64,000 nucleotides of DNA from Leyella stercorea (GCF_021531655.1 NZ_JADYUF010000007.1:1-64000); one strand, 5' to 3'. Counted from the stretch's first letter, positions 53,078-61,882 are shown. The notes: generated from the sequence alone by a model not told the origin. A program made the numbers and translations.

Positions 53078-53449
53078 TTATTTTAAATCTATCTGTAAAT
53101 TGACTTTTTGTACAAAAGAATCTGAAATAAACTCCTCAGATATATTAGTGACCTTTATTTCTTCAATGGTGTCTGATTCATATTGTATTAACGTATCGGC
53201 AACGTCATTTGCAATACTTACTGACTGTTCATAGTTGTTACATATGATTGCTATTTCAATATATACCGATTCTGTCAATGTGTCTTTGTCAGATTGTGGA
53301 CTGTAAGAACTGCGACGGTAAACAAGGAAAGGGAAGGTTGTCCCTGCGTTTGCAATTAAAGGAAATACTTTTGTATCAACCGCATTTTTTACTGCTGATG
53401 ATGAAAGTATAACGTTTCTTATTTCTGAACCTATCTTGAAATTTTTCAT
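53078..53449 (-). CDS. Tail terminator/completion protein, DUF3168-like, 123 aa
   Basis: Residues IRNVILSSSAVKNAVDTKVFPLIANAGTTFPFLVYRRSSY, then an alpha/beta region with EQSVSIANDVADTLIQY, follow the DUF3168/gpU-like pattern of proteins that cap the tail tube and join it to the head. It overlaps the gp10-like gene by 4 bases and precedes the tube gene, the usual place. Confidence 0.75.
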   Translation of the reverse strand: MKNFKIGSEIRNVILSSSAVKNAVDTKVFPLIANAGTTFPFLVYRRSSYSPQSDKDTLTESVYIEIAIICNNYEQSVSIANDVADTLIQYESDTIEEIKVTNISEEFISDSFVQKVNLQIDLK

Positions 53450-53949
53450 TGTTTAATTGCGTTTTTGATTGATTTATCAATTGATTGTATCATTGCTTCA
53501 TTGATTGCGCTGTCACTGCTGTCTCTTGCTTCTCTGAAGAAATATGTTGCTGTTATCTTACCTGTATAATGACCCTTGCCTTCCCTTTTGAGGTGTTTTC
53601 CATCTTCTTGATATCCTGTAATTTTGCGTGAATCTGTGTGACGCTCATCTGTTCCCTTTTCAAAGAATTTCATACGGAAGTCATTCATTATACTTACTGA
53701 TGCTTCACAATATGCCTTGTCACCTTTCACGCTTACACCTTCATAAAACGGTTTGTTACCCTTCAAATAAGGTGAATTGTGTGACGCTCCGTCGACCTTT
53801 CTGATGAATGATTGTTGTGCTGACTGTTGCAGTACCTTTGCACCGCTCATCACTGCATCATATAACCATTTGTTTTTTTTGTCTTTGTCATTCAGCTTGG
53901 CCAACAAATCATCAACTTGTTGACTGTTGATTATTACTGTATCACTCAT
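53446..53949 (-). CDS. HK97 gp10-like head-tail protein, 167 aa
   Basis: Helical N-terminus (DAVMSGAKVLQQSAQQSF), a loop with the FFEKGTDERHTDSRKITGY segment and a final helix (INEAMIQSIDKSIKNAIKQ), as in HK97 gp10-family neck proteins. It overlaps both neighbours (8 and 4 bases), so the neck genes form one translationally coupled block. Confidence 0.8.
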   Translation of the reverse strand: MSDTVIINSQQVDDLLAKLNDKDKKNKWLYDAVMSGAKVLQQSAQQSFIRKVDGASHNSPYLKGNKPFYEGVSVKGDKAYCEASVSIMNDFRMKFFEKGTDERHTDSRKITGYQEDGKHLKREGKGHYTGKITATYFFREARDSSDSAINEAMIQSIDKSIKNAIKQ

Positions 53950-54259
53950 TTAGTAACTCGGCTGTTATCATTATATCATTGTACTCCCTACGCTGTTGGG
54001 TTGTTAGTATTCTGTACATCTTCCCTTGCCATTCTATTCTGTCAGCATTGCAAACAGGTACATATGAACGTACATTGAAAGTCTTAGTGTAATCAAATAC
54101 TATTTCATTGTTTTCCACTGTCCTTGTACCACTGTTGTGGTCTACCTTTGCCCTTGTTGTATATACTTCTTTGTACTCCTCATTTGCTTCACCAAACTCA
54201 TTGTAATTAACCGTTGGATGAAAGATTTTAATTGGTTCATTTAAACGTCCTGCTATCAT
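53942..54259 (-). CDS. Head closure protein (head-tail adaptor), 105 aa
   Basis: MIAGRLNEPIKIFHPTVNYNEFGEANEEY, then VYTTRAKVDHNSGTR and RIEWQGKMYRIL, is the SPP1 gp16-like head-closure beta-barrel pattern (start RxxxxIxI, middle WAxVxxxSG, end YRI). It seals the portal after packaging. Four-base overlap with the connector gene. Confidence 0.85.
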   Translation of the reverse strand: MIAGRLNEPIKIFHPTVNYNEFGEANEEYKEVYTTRAKVDHNSGTRTVENNEIVFDYTKTFNVRSYVPVCNADRIEWQGKMYRILTTQQRREYNDIMITAELLNE

Positions 54260-54570
54260 TTTTCAACCTCCCGATTATAGTTCTTATAAAGTGCTATTAT
54301 GTAATCATAAGAATGAGGTAAAACGGAATTACTCGCAAATGAAACAGATTCACGGCTCGCATACCAAGTACCGATTAACAGTAACATTGCTTGTGTCAGT
54401 GAGGAAGGTATATAACCCTCCTCATTTTCCAAGCTATTCAAAGGTCTGTCTAAATGTACTTCAACAACGTTTTGTGCTGCTTGCGCCAATTCAACTAAAT
54501 ACTCATCATCACTGTGAAAATCTTCATCAATGTTGAGATGTTTTTTTATTTGATATAGTTGAAGATACAT
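54256..54570 (-). CDS. Head-tail connector (gp6-like), 104 aa
   Basis: All-helical small protein (LYQIKKHLNIDEDFHSDDEYLVELAQAAQNVVEVHL, then LTQAMLLLIGTWYASRESV) of the HK97 gp6/SPP1 gp15 connector type, which forms a ring below the portal. It follows the capsid gene by 26 bases, as in HK97-like genomes. Confidence 0.85.
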   Translation of the reverse strand: MYLQLYQIKKHLNIDEDFHSDDEYLVELAQAAQNVVEVHLDRPLNSLENEEGYIPSSLTQAMLLLIGTWYASRESVSFASNSVLPHSYDYIIALYKNYNREVEK

Positions 54571-54596
54571 CTTAACTTACTTTATATCATTATTAT

Positions 54597-55904
54597 TTAG
54601 GCTGCGCCAACTGTACCTGTTGCAAAAGCGGCTGCACGTAATACCTGGGCATCAACGTACATATTAACAACAATTCTAATCATACCATCTGCGGCCTTTG
54701 TGTATGGATCCACGGTTAAGTCAACGCCTCCCCAAGAACCAATTGCAAGGTTTGAGAAGTCACCATAGATGTAATTCTTGCCTGCAATGTTTGAGGTATT
54801 AAGGGCTACAGTTCCATCAACTGAACCATTTTCATATACAAGTTGTGTTGACTTTGTACCTTTTGACATACTGCGCAAAGCTGCCTTAGCCTTGTTAGAA
54901 AGGATATACTTACATTCACCGATAACGTTTGCATCTTCAACGTCTGACTCTTTAGTTACAAGTGCTGCAAAGTCTGCAACTGCGGTTGGCTTGATTGTTG
55001 CAAAGATACCTGCAGGTTGAGTTGCTGAGCCTGCAACTGAACCGAGAACGGTTTCCTCTAACTTGCTGTTAATGGCATTTACAAGGTCTTCACGGATTGC
55101 AGATTCAACGTCAACTGAATCCTGAGCTATCATCTGTTTGCTGATGTCCACAAATGCGGTCAAACGTTTTGGACTGAGTGTAACGTGTGAGAATGAACCT
55201 GCGCCATCCTTTGCTGCTGCTGTTTCACCTTCCCAAGTAACATTGCTCTTTGACATTACAGGAACCTGTACATTACCAACCAAACCCGACATAAATTTTG
55301 CGCCTGCTTGGCTCAATACATTCTTTGCACGTAATGGCTTAAGAATGTCAAATAAATCAGTTGCAACAACATCTTCACCTTCTGCGGTTACTGTAACGGC
55401 TGCACGCTGTGAAGGCAACTGTATCTGACCTTGGAAGTTAATTCCTGCCTTACGTGCTTCTTTGTTACCCTCAGCAATTACTGCTGCGTCTACGTCATTC
55501 ATTGCGCTGTTGTTTACAATATTTCTGATGCTGCGCACCAATGAAAATCTTTTCTTCATATTTCTTTTGTTTGTTTTGTCTTCTTTATTATCTTCATCAT
55601 CGGGTTCATTACATTCCGATGGTTCATTCTCTGTTTCATTCTCGGTTGGTTCATCCTCTATGGGTTCATCAACCTTTTCATCTTCATCCTCATCATCAAA
55701 TCTGAGGTTTTTGATTTTTGCCTCAAGCTCTGTCAACTGCTGATTAAGTTCTTTAATCTGTTCTTTGATTGAATCAATTTCACTTGTTTCATCATCTGTC
55801 AAATCTCTGACCTCACGTTTACAGGTGTCTATAATTTCCTGTGCACGTTTCTTCAGTTGATTCTTCTTGTCTTTTATCTCTACTGAATTATGATATTTAA
55901 CCAT
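54597..55904 (-). CDS. Major capsid protein, HK97 fold, 435 aa
   Basis: Residues 1-120 form a charged coiled coil with a very acidic stretch (DDEDEDEKVDEPIEDEPTE...), the delta-domain scaffold normally removed by the prohead protease. The shell domain begins near 130 and shows the HK97 pattern VPVMSKSNVTWEGETAAAKDGAGSFSHVTLSPKRLTAFVDISKQMI, then REDLVNAINSKLEETVL and the P-domain ending. The protease gene is just upstream, so processing is expected near residue 120. Confidence 0.93.
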   Translation of the reverse strand: MVKYHNSVEIKDKKNQLKKRAQEIIDTCKREVRDLTDDETSEIDSIKEQIKELNQQLTELEAKIKNLRFDDEDEDEKVDEPIEDEPTENETENEPSECNEPDDEDNKEDKTNKRNMKKRFSLVRSIRNIVNNSAMNDVDAAVIAEGNKEARKAGINFQGQIQLPSQRAAVTVTAEGEDVVATDLFDILKPLRAKNVLSQAGAKFMSGLVGNVQVPVMSKSNVTWEGETAAAKDGAGSFSHVTLSPKRLTAFVDISKQMIAQDSVDVESAIREDLVNAINSKLEETVLGSVAGSATQPAGIFATIKPTAVADFAALVTKESDVEDANVIGECKYILSNKAKAALRSMSKGTKSTQLVYENGSVDGTVALNTSNIAGKNYIYGDFSNLAIGSWGGVDLTVDPYTKAADGMIRIVVNMYVDAQVLRAAAFATGTVGAA

Positions 55905-55928
55905 ATTTTTCTTTATGTTATACTATTA

Positions 55929-55937
55929 TATAAATAT
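55929..55937 (-). promoter_or_regulatory. Phage upstream motif, 24 bases ahead of the capsid gene
   Basis: TATAAATAT on the plus strand. Confidence 0.5.
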
Positions 55938-55945
55938 CTTATTTC

Positions 55946-56524
55946 TTACAAAAAATCAATTTCTTTTGAAATTTTATCTAATTTATTGTCAGTTTCTTGA
56001 ATATCTTGCAATTTTCTCAAGGAACAAGACGTGTCCAAATAAGCGGGTTCAAAGACAGGTGAAACGTCATAAAGGTTTGTAATACAAGTGACGTGACGGA
56101 TTAATCTGTCTTGGTCATCCCTGCTGTATACATCACTTGCCTTTTTTGTACGGAATGCAAAAGATGATGTATAAATTTCACCCCTCTCCAAATAATTCAA
56201 TAGTTCATCGCCAAGTTGTGTGTGTGGTGCTTCAAATGAATAGTGCAAACCATCATCTTTCAAATCCAGCTTTAAACTACCTTTTCCATAACGGCAACGT
56301 GCCAACACTCCACGTGTTTCATCGTGATTCAAGTAACAAAATACATCACTGTTATTAATAACGTCTTGTGTAACTGCTCCTTTGTCTATATATTCAATTA
56401 CCTTTGCTTCACCCAACGGTTGTGAAGGTTTGCCAAATACTATTGCAGTGCCTTCAACCATTCTGCCATTTCCACCGTCTACTTTGCGCAACTCAGTGTT
56501 ATATGTTCTAATATTTTTCTCCAT
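55946..56524 (-). CDS. HK97-family prohead protease, 192 aa
   Basis: Serine protease that cuts the capsid scaffold domain. I use the ATG at 56524 (MEKNIRTYN); the longer frame has no fitting sequence. The fold motifs are GTAIVFGKPS, FCYLNHDETRGVLAR with catalytic His67, and YTSSFAF with catalytic Ser120 or 121; NLYDVSPVFEPAY closes the domain and includes the acidic third residue region. It is followed by the capsid gene, its substrate. Confidence 0.92.
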   Translation of the reverse strand: MEKNIRTYNTELRKVDGGNGRMVEGTAIVFGKPSQPLGEAKVIEYIDKGAVTQDVINNSDVFCYLNHDETRGVLARCRYGKGSLKLDLKDDGLHYSFEAPHTQLGDELLNYLERGEIYTSSFAFRTKKASDVYSRDDQDRLIRHVTCITNLYDVSPVFEPAYLDTSCSLRKLQDIQETDNKLDKISKEIDFL

Positions 56525-56560
56525 CTTATTATATATATGTACGGGTACATTATTATATAT

Positions 56561-56569
56561 TATAAATAT
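56561..56569 (-). promoter_or_regulatory. Phage upstream motif, 36 bases ahead of the protease gene
   Basis: TATAAATAT on the plus strand. Confidence 0.5.
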
Positions 56570-56589
56570 CACGGAAAATGGAACTTAAA

Positions 56590-57261
56590 TTAATAAGTTC
56601 CAAAATCCAATATCTCTTGATTCTCCAAATTCTTCAATCTTGTATCAAGGTTTGTTGTTGTTGCTGTTAGTGTTGAATCTGCCTTCTTGCGTTCACTTGT
56701 TTCTGTATTCAATGATGCTGTAATTGCATTATCTGCCGATTCACGGTTGTTTGCTTCATTATCTATTTTGTCACTGTTTGCCTTTTCAGATGCCTTTGCC
56801 CTTGCTATTTCTTCATTTAATCTGTCACTGAGGTCATTGATTTTTAAAGTCAATTCACTGTCACCGTCTTCCCTGTCATTCTTTTCATTATTGAGGTCTA
56901 AGATTATTTGGTCAACCTTTTGTTCAATTTCCTCTACCGTATCAATACTATTTGAATCAGTGTATAAATAATAATATGTTGTACGTGTAAATGTACTGTT
57001 GTATACTCCATCATTGTAATCGGCATCTGAATCAAGGTTGTTGACCTCATAGTTTAGTATTCCATTTTCAAGATATTTAAGTGTTGTCCAATTCAACTTG
57101 ATATAACGTTTTCCGTTTTCAACAATTACGTTATCTGCCGTTCTTACAATTGCCTTTGTTTTGTCAACTGTATAAAAACGGATGATGAATTTATCTTGTA
57201 TTTTTGCATCATCTGAGACACAAAATTTAATGTCTGCGTTTTTTGCTATTCTCTGAATCAT
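56590..57261 (-). CDS. Coiled-coil phage protein between portal and protease, 223 aa
   Basis: Two parts: residues 1-105 are beta-rich (KFIIRFYTVDKTKAIVRTADNVIVENGKRYIKLNW), and 110-215 are a long coiled coil with repeated E/R/A/D units (EEIARAKASEKANSDKI, NNRESADNAI, TSERKKADSTL). Such E-x-x-R-x-x-A-D repeats are typical of phage fibre shafts and adhesins, so this may be a head fibre or neck appendage. Its place between portal and protease genes is unusual. It overlaps the portal stop by one base. Confidence 0.6.
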   Translation of the reverse strand: MIQRIAKNADIKFCVSDDAKIQDKFIIRFYTVDKTKAIVRTADNVIVENGKRYIKLNWTTLKYLENGILNYEVNNLDSDADYNDGVYNSTFTRTTYYYLYTDSNSIDTVEEIEQKVDQIILDLNNEKNDREDGDSELTLKINDLSDRLNEEIARAKASEKANSDKIDNEANNRESADNAITASLNTETSERKKADSTLTATTTNLDTRLKNLENQEILDFGTY

Positions 57262-58481
57262 TATTCCTTGTTGTTATTGTCATTATTTTTATTGTCATCA
57301 CCATTTCCTCCAATTTCATTTTTATCAGTTGAAGAATATGCAATGAAATGTTTATCACCATCCGCAATGCCGTTATAACCAAGTTCATTTCTAACCTCAT
57401 TAATTGACATTATTCCACTGCTTACCATCTTTGTATAATAGTCTGCCTGTGCTTGTTTGTTGACTCTTAACAGTTCATTTGTTTCCAACTCTATCTTGAG
57501 AAATTCCTCACTTGGCAACAATAATTTACGGTTCAATTCATTTTCAATCATTGAAATGTATGGTTGAAGTGTATGACACAAAAAGGCTTGTTGAATCTGT
57601 TCAAGGCTTGAATAACTAACTTTTCCATCACCACCAATCAAACTTGGGTCAATGTTGAAAAATCTTGCAATGTCGCTAACATTGAACTGTCTTGATGATA
57701 AAAGTTGTGAATCTTCAGGACTTAACTGCAATTGCTGATAGTCCATATTTGCGTTAATGACGGCAAGACCACCTCCACCGTTTCCATATGTGTTTGTCCA
57801 ACTTTGCTTTATTTCCTCTTTCTGTTTTGCATTGACTGGGGTCTTAACTTTAATAATTCCGTTGACATTCATTCCATTTTCAAAGAAATTCTTTGCGCTG
57901 TTCTCACTTGCGTTTGTAATTCCCAACGTCCTTGCAGCATAATTCAGCAAACTTACACCTTGTATTCCATCATAACTGTGAAGGACAAAGTGTAACATAT
58001 TTATTGGTTCAATGTGTTTCTTTGAGACTATCGGACAATCATAATATAATAAATTACGTTCCTTACTGTAATATATGATAACATCTGAAGCCTCCAAAAA
58101 TCTGACGTTCATCACTTCACCATTATTTGCTCTTTCTACATAACAAAACGCATTACCTCTCAAGATTACAGACTGAATAATCTGTTTAAATAGATTGAAT
58201 TTTGACAGATAATTTGCCGTGTTGCGGTCTCCAAATATGTAATTCAGATTGTGATTATCCATCCTGTTCTTTTTGCCGTCTGCCTTTGAAGTAATGATAA
58301 CAGGTAACATTGCAATTGTATTTGCGATTAAATTCACTGCTGCAAATACTGCTGATATACCCATCGCGTTTGACCTTGTTGGCAACTTGCCAAAAAGTAG
58401 ACCATCGCTGTATGCGCTTACATAGTCCAAACCCTTGTCAACGTTCCTTTTTTCAAGTCCAAAAAAATTATTCCAATTCAT
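57261..58481 (-). CDS. Phage portal protein, HK97 family, 406 aa
   Basis: Twelve-subunit ring through which DNA is packaged. AVFAAVNLIANTIAMLPVII near residue 50, LFKQIIQSVILRGNAFCYVERANNGEV, LHFVLHSYDGIQGVSLL and DIARFFNIDPSLIGG are characteristic of the HK97 gp3 family. The tail is Asn/Asp/Lys-rich (GGNGDDNKNNDNNNKE) and probably disordered. It follows the terminase gene as usual. Confidence 0.95.
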   Translation of the reverse strand: MNWNNFFGLEKRNVDKGLDYVSAYSDGLLFGKLPTRSNAMGISAVFAAVNLIANTIAMLPVIITSKADGKKNRMDNHNLNYIFGDRNTANYLSKFNLFKQIIQSVILRGNAFCYVERANNGEVMNVRFLEASDVIIYYSKERNLLYYDCPIVSKKHIEPINMLHFVLHSYDGIQGVSLLNYAARTLGITNASENSAKNFFENGMNVNGIIKVKTPVNAKQKEEIKQSWTNTYGNGGGGLAVINANMDYQQLQLSPEDSQLLSSRQFNVSDIARFFNIDPSLIGGDGKVSYSSLEQIQQAFLCHTLQPYISMIENELNRKLLLPSEEFLKIELETNELLRVNKQAQADYYTKMVSSGIMSINEVRNELGYNGIADGDKHFIAYSSTDKNEIGGNGDDNKNNDNNNKE

Positions 58482-58504
58482 ATTTTATTCTATATATACC
58501 ATAT

Positions 58505-58513
58505 TATAAATAG
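58505..58513 (-). promoter_or_regulatory. Variant phage motif, 23 bases ahead of the portal gene
   Basis: TATAAATAG on the plus strand. Confidence 0.4.
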
Positions 58514-58517
58514 TCTG

Positions 58518-60167
58518 TTAGTATTGCAATGACATTATATCCGTGTCATAATGTTCCGTTGTCAGATAGTTGCCCAGGGCCATAACCATCGCCAAAACAC
58601 CGTCAATCTTGTTTTCTCTTGTTTCCTTTGTTGGTCTTTCATTGTCATTGTAGTCCCTTTTGATTACAACATTTTGAAAACAAAAACGGTCAATAGGATT
58701 GTTATATATTACCACCTTACCCATCATAATTAAACGTGCCAACTCTTTGGTTGGTCTATTAAGGCTACCAATACTCATTGAGTAAGGTTGCAAGTTTAAT
58801 CCAGCCTCCGTTGCGGAAATTGCCCATTGTGTGGCGTTCCATTGGTCATAAGCAATTGAATTAATTGTTATTTTATCATTCAATTTAAGGATAGTGTTTA
58901 ATATGTAATCATAATCCGTTACGTTGCCGTTGGTAACAATCAAATGTCCTTGTTTTGCCCATAAATTATAAAGCTCTCTATTAACGTTATCCTGCAATTG
59001 TGTGGATGGTATAAAATAGTAATTACGGAAATAGAATTTATCTGATGTTGGTATCATCACGCTCACGGCTGTAAGGTCACTTGTTGCACCAAGGTCAACT
59101 CCAAGGTACGCAACATAATCATCAATTAATGTCTTGTAATCAAATGTGGCTGATGATTTAATTATATAGTCTGAACTTATCCATTCTTCACTACTGCTTA
59201 CCCAACAATTAAATAATTTTGTAAGTACATTGGTCTGTAGGGTGGGGTTATTCTTTGCCTTTCTCAACTGATTGATTAGGTAATCTTTTTTTACCGTTAC
59301 ATTCAAATTTGGATTTGCCTTCCCCATTATGGTCTCATCCTCAGTGAAAGGGTCATCATCCTTGTCAATTGTGTATATTGCCGTAAATGTTGAATCATCT
59401 TGCTTTTTATCATTTAAAATTTCAACACAATTTGAACGCATCGAATAACAGAAGGATGAACGGTTAAATCCTGCGGTTGTAATCGCTATTGCCAACGGTT
59501 GTTGACGCATACCTTGTGAGGATTCAAGAACATTCCATACTTTGCCGTTTGGTGCTTCATGTAACTCGTCACATATAAAGAAGGAGGCATTAAGACCGTC
59601 CAATCGGTTTGCATCCGCTGAAACAACCTCTAACTTTGATTTAGTTGCTGGAAATTTGATGGTGTCTCGGTAACGTTTGAAGAATTTGCCTTTGCGGTCA
59701 ATACTTGTGCAATAATTATATGACATTTCAAAGCATAATCCCGCTTGTTTTGCGCTGTTGGCTGCAAATATAACTTGTGCATTTTGTTCACCGTCAGCAA
59801 CCAAATGATAAAGGGCTAAAGCTGCCATCAATGATGATTTACCGTTTTTTCTTCCGATTTCAATGTATACCGTTCTTGTTACTCTTGTGCCATCTTTTTT
59901 CCATTTGAAAGCGTATATCTGACATAACATCCAATACTGCCAATCAGACAAAATGAAGGGTTTATTTGCACTTGCGCCTGTACTGTGCCGTAACTTTGAA
60001 ATGAAATTAACAACCTTGTCGACCGCTTTACAATCAAAATATACATCATCACGCTCAAAGAATGACATATAACGTTTGCAGGCAAGTTTAATTAACTCAC
60101 CTGCAACAATTTCATTATCTATTACTTTTCTTGCATAATCTGTATACTTTGAATCAATCTTCTGCAT
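58518..60167 (-). CDS. Terminase large subunit, 549 aa
   Basis: DNA-packaging motor and nuclease. The ATPase has Walker A EIGRKNGKSS (about residues 103-112) and Walker B FFICDELHEAP; the nuclease domain begins at YLGVDLGATSDLTAV with its first catalytic Asp. It belongs to the HK97/phi-C31-like Terminase_1 group, consistent with cos packaging. I favour the ATG at 60167 (MQKIDSKYTDYARKV), overlapping the preceding small gene by 14 bases; 60200 is an alternative. Confidence 0.95.
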   Translation of the reverse strand: MQKIDSKYTDYARKVIDNEIVAGELIKLACKRYMSFFERDDVYFDCKAVDKVVNFISKLRHSTGASANKPFILSDWQYWMLCQIYAFKWKKDGTRVTRTVYIEIGRKNGKSSLMAALALYHLVADGEQNAQVIFAANSAKQAGLCFEMSYNYCTSIDRKGKFFKRYRDTIKFPATKSKLEVVSADANRLDGLNASFFICDELHEAPNGKVWNVLESSQGMRQQPLAIAITTAGFNRSSFCYSMRSNCVEILNDKKQDDSTFTAIYTIDKDDDPFTEDETIMGKANPNLNVTVKKDYLINQLRKAKNNPTLQTNVLTKLFNCWVSSSEEWISSDYIIKSSATFDYKTLIDDYVAYLGVDLGATSDLTAVSVMIPTSDKFYFRNYYFIPSTQLQDNVNRELYNLWAKQGHLIVTNGNVTDYDYILNTILKLNDKITINSIAYDQWNATQWAISATEAGLNLQPYSMSIGSLNRPTKELARLIMMGKVVIYNNPIDRFCFQNVVIKRDYNDNERPTKETRENKIDGVLAMVMALGNYLTTEHYDTDIMSLQY

Positions 60168-60366
60168 ATTTCCATATATAATCTTTATATATTTTTCCAT
60201 TTTGGAGGGCTTGTCTTACTTTTTCTTCATCATAACCGTAACGTGTTACCTGTGATTCCCATCCAAACCAAGCTTTTAGTTGCTTACCCTTTGCCGTATA
60301 TGCTCCAAACGGATGAAATGTAATTCCAAAATCGGGAATTACGTTTGCTTTTCTTTTCCTAACCAT
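60154..60366 (-). CDS. Small NUMOD-like DNA-binding protein, 70 aa
   Basis: GAYTAKGKQLKAWFGWESQVTRYGYDEEKVRQALQNGKIYKDYIWKY has the layout of a NUMOD1-type helix-turn-helix module (strand, turn, helices, then Y-x-W-K-Y), normally attached to homing endonucleases to bind DNA. Here it stands alone, between small and large terminase genes, overlapping both. It may be a packaging or regulatory accessory, or the remains of a homing endonuclease. Confidence 0.55.
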   Translation of the reverse strand: MVRKRKANVIPDFGITFHPFGAYTAKGKQLKAWFGWESQVTRYGYDEEKVRQALQNGKIYKDYIWKYAED

Positions 60367-60730
60367 TTATCAATGAATCTAAATAATCGGCATCATCATT
60401 TGATTCTGATTTGATTTTTGAATCTGCTTTAGGTGATAAACCAAACTCATTTATTAGTTTGCAACACTGAATGTTACTGTCTTTTATCTGAGCCAAAAGC
60501 GGATGTTTATCCAAATTGCCAAATCTGTTGACCACCATCAAACCATCCTCTTTCACCTTATTCTTTGCCATTATGAAAAGTTCATAATTTGATGCAAGCA
60601 AATCTAATTGACCCTCCCAATGTGGCTTAATTATACCGTATTTATCAATGAGAAATTTGTCAACATTCAGCATAAACGCCTGTGTTTCATTGCTGTATAA
60701 AGTATACCTGTTTGTCCTTTTCCTTGCCAT
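60359..60730 (-). CDS. Terminase small subunit, P27 family, 123 aa
   Basis: Recognises phage DNA and starts packaging. LLASNYELFIMAKNKVKEDGLMVVNRFGNLDKHPLLAQIKDSNIQCCKLINEFGLSPKADSKI is the P27-family core. I start at 60730 (MARKRTNRY); the ATG at 60739 is equally possible. It overlaps the NUMOD-like gene by 8 bases. Confidence 0.88.
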   Translation of the reverse strand: MARKRTNRYTLYSNETQAFMLNVDKFLIDKYGIIKPHWEGQLDLLASNYELFIMAKNKVKEDGLMVVNRFGNLDKHPLLAQIKDSNIQCCKLINEFGLSPKADSKIKSESNDDADYLDSLING

Positions 60731-60731
60731 C

Positions 60732-61100
60732 TTAACCATAATAATGATAATCCCAATCAATTATTTTCTTTCTTGTTACCTTGTCAACCCATTCAAGATT
60801 GTCTGCCCTGCAATTTGTCTTGTCTTCATCTATCTGTCTAACTTGTTTAAATTCACTTGGATTTGGATTGTCGACAAAATGCTCGGCAACAAGACGTTTC
60901 AGATAAAACATTTTATAGGTCATATCCTTATGTAACAAAATCTGTAGATGTCCGTTTTTCTTGTTAGGCTGCAAAAGCAATATTCTTTCTTGACATCTGT
61001 GTCCGTTTCTTTGTATTCTTTCAAGGCTTTTTATCCGTCCTTTGTTACTGATTGCATAGTAACCTTCATACCCTTTTATTTCTTTCCATATCTCTTCCAT
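60732..61100 (-). CDS. NUMOD4/HNH-like protein lacking the HNH histidines, 122 aa
   Basis: From the ATG at 61100: EIWKEIKGYEGYYAISNKGRIKSLER is a NUMOD4 domain, followed by an HNH-like segment FYLKRLVAEHF...QVRQIDEDKTNCRADNLEWV. In active relatives these read HRLVAEAF and VNHIDGNKTNN; here both His are replaced (Lys and Gln) while the Asn and LEW end are kept. HNH proteins next to terminases help cos cleavage in HK97-like phages, but this copy probably lacks nuclease activity. The phage motif lies 22 bases upstream. Confidence 0.8.
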   Translation of the reverse strand: MEEIWKEIKGYEGYYAISNKGRIKSLERIQRNGHRCQERILLLQPNKKNGHLQILLHKDMTYKMFYLKRLVAEHFVDNPNPSEFKQVRQIDEDKTNCRADNLEWVDKVTRKKIIDWDYHYYG

Positions 61101-61122
61101 AATATTCTTTTCCTTACTTATA

Positions 61123-61131
61123 TATAAATAT
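61123..61131 (-). promoter_or_regulatory. Phage upstream motif, 22 bases ahead of the NUMOD4/HNH gene
   Basis: TATAAATAT on the plus strand. Confidence 0.5.
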
Positions 61132-61164
61132 GATGCTGACAATGAAAAATATCAAGTTATAGGT

Positions 61165-61211
61165 AAAAAAAAAAAGCGAGATAACAAACGTTTCACAACG
61201 GCTGTTATCTC
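61165..61211 (-). terminator. Rho-independent terminator on the minus strand
   Basis: TGTTATCTC-type arms (61178-61186 with 61203-61211) followed on the minus strand by 11 T after GC. It separates the early genes from the packaging operon. Confidence 0.8.
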
Positions 61212-61302
61212 TTTAAGTGAAAATTGTGCGTAATATAAATTTATATAATGGCTTTATAATACTCTTTTAATATGTTCCGTAATCATCTAATTCATTTCTA
61301 AT

Positions 61303-61311
61303 TATAAATAT
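61303..61311 (-). promoter_or_regulatory. Phage upstream motif with no long gene behind it
   Basis: TATAAATAT on the plus strand. On the minus strand a 10-codon frame (MITEHIKRVL) begins about 30 bases downstream and the terminator at 61165-61211 follows, so a short RNA or leader of about 100 bases may be made. Confidence 0.35.
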
Positions 61312-61335
61312 CAACGAGTTTCCTAAAGTTTGAAG

Positions 61336-61373
61336 AAAAATGAGATTGCAAGTAAAAAATATCCACAATCTCA
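61336..61373 (-). terminator. Terminator after the 153-aa phage gene
   Basis: CAATCTCA (61366-61373) pairs with TGAGATTG (61341-61348); on the minus strand five T follow. Confidence 0.75.
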
Positions 61374-61420
61374 CATAAGTTAATTAAAAATTTAAAGAAC
61401 ATATTGTAATATGAGAAATT

Positions 61421-61882
61421 TTACATATCCTTTGTCTCTTCAAGAGCCTTGTTTACATCGTTAACCTGTTCACTCTCTGTATCATCAAGATATTCAAAAA
61501 TCTTCTTAGCTGCATTGAGGAATTTCAGCGCCTGTTTGTTGCTTGCACCCTCAATCTTGCATTTGAAATCATCGTATGCGTAATACGATTCATTGATATC
61601 TTCAAGACTTAAGTATTCATAGTAACCTCCATCATAATCGACTGGACAATATTGTTTAATTGACAGATTATCGAAATGATATTGGCCGTGGTCTGCTGAA
61701 TACTTCTTTACAACTATCTTAAAGCCGTTGATTATCATTTCATCAAGGTCTAAATCATTCATCTTGCGTCTTACCTTGACCGCAATTTCTTCTGTTCTAT
61801 TCTTCAATGCCTTTGTCAAACGTGTGTAATCGTCACGATTCAAAATTTCATCAATACTCTTGTTTGTCATTGTTTTTTTCAT
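61421..61882 (-). CDS. Phage protein of unknown function, 153 aa
   Basis: Not recognised. Helical N-terminus (SIDEILNRDDYTRLTKALKNRTEEIAVKVRRKMNDL), a Tyr/Asp-rich middle (YCPVDYDGGYYEYLSLEDINESYYAYDD) and a helical acidic end. Soluble, no membrane segment. It has its own upstream motif (28 bases before the start) and its own terminator, so it is a single-gene unit. Confidence 0.6.
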   Translation of the reverse strand: MKKTMTNKSIDEILNRDDYTRLTKALKNRTEEIAVKVRRKMNDLDLDEMIINGFKIVVKKYSADHGQYHFDNLSIKQYCPVDYDGGYYEYLSLEDINESYYAYDDFKCKIEGASNKQALKFLNAAKKIFEYLDDTESEQVNDVNKALEETKDM

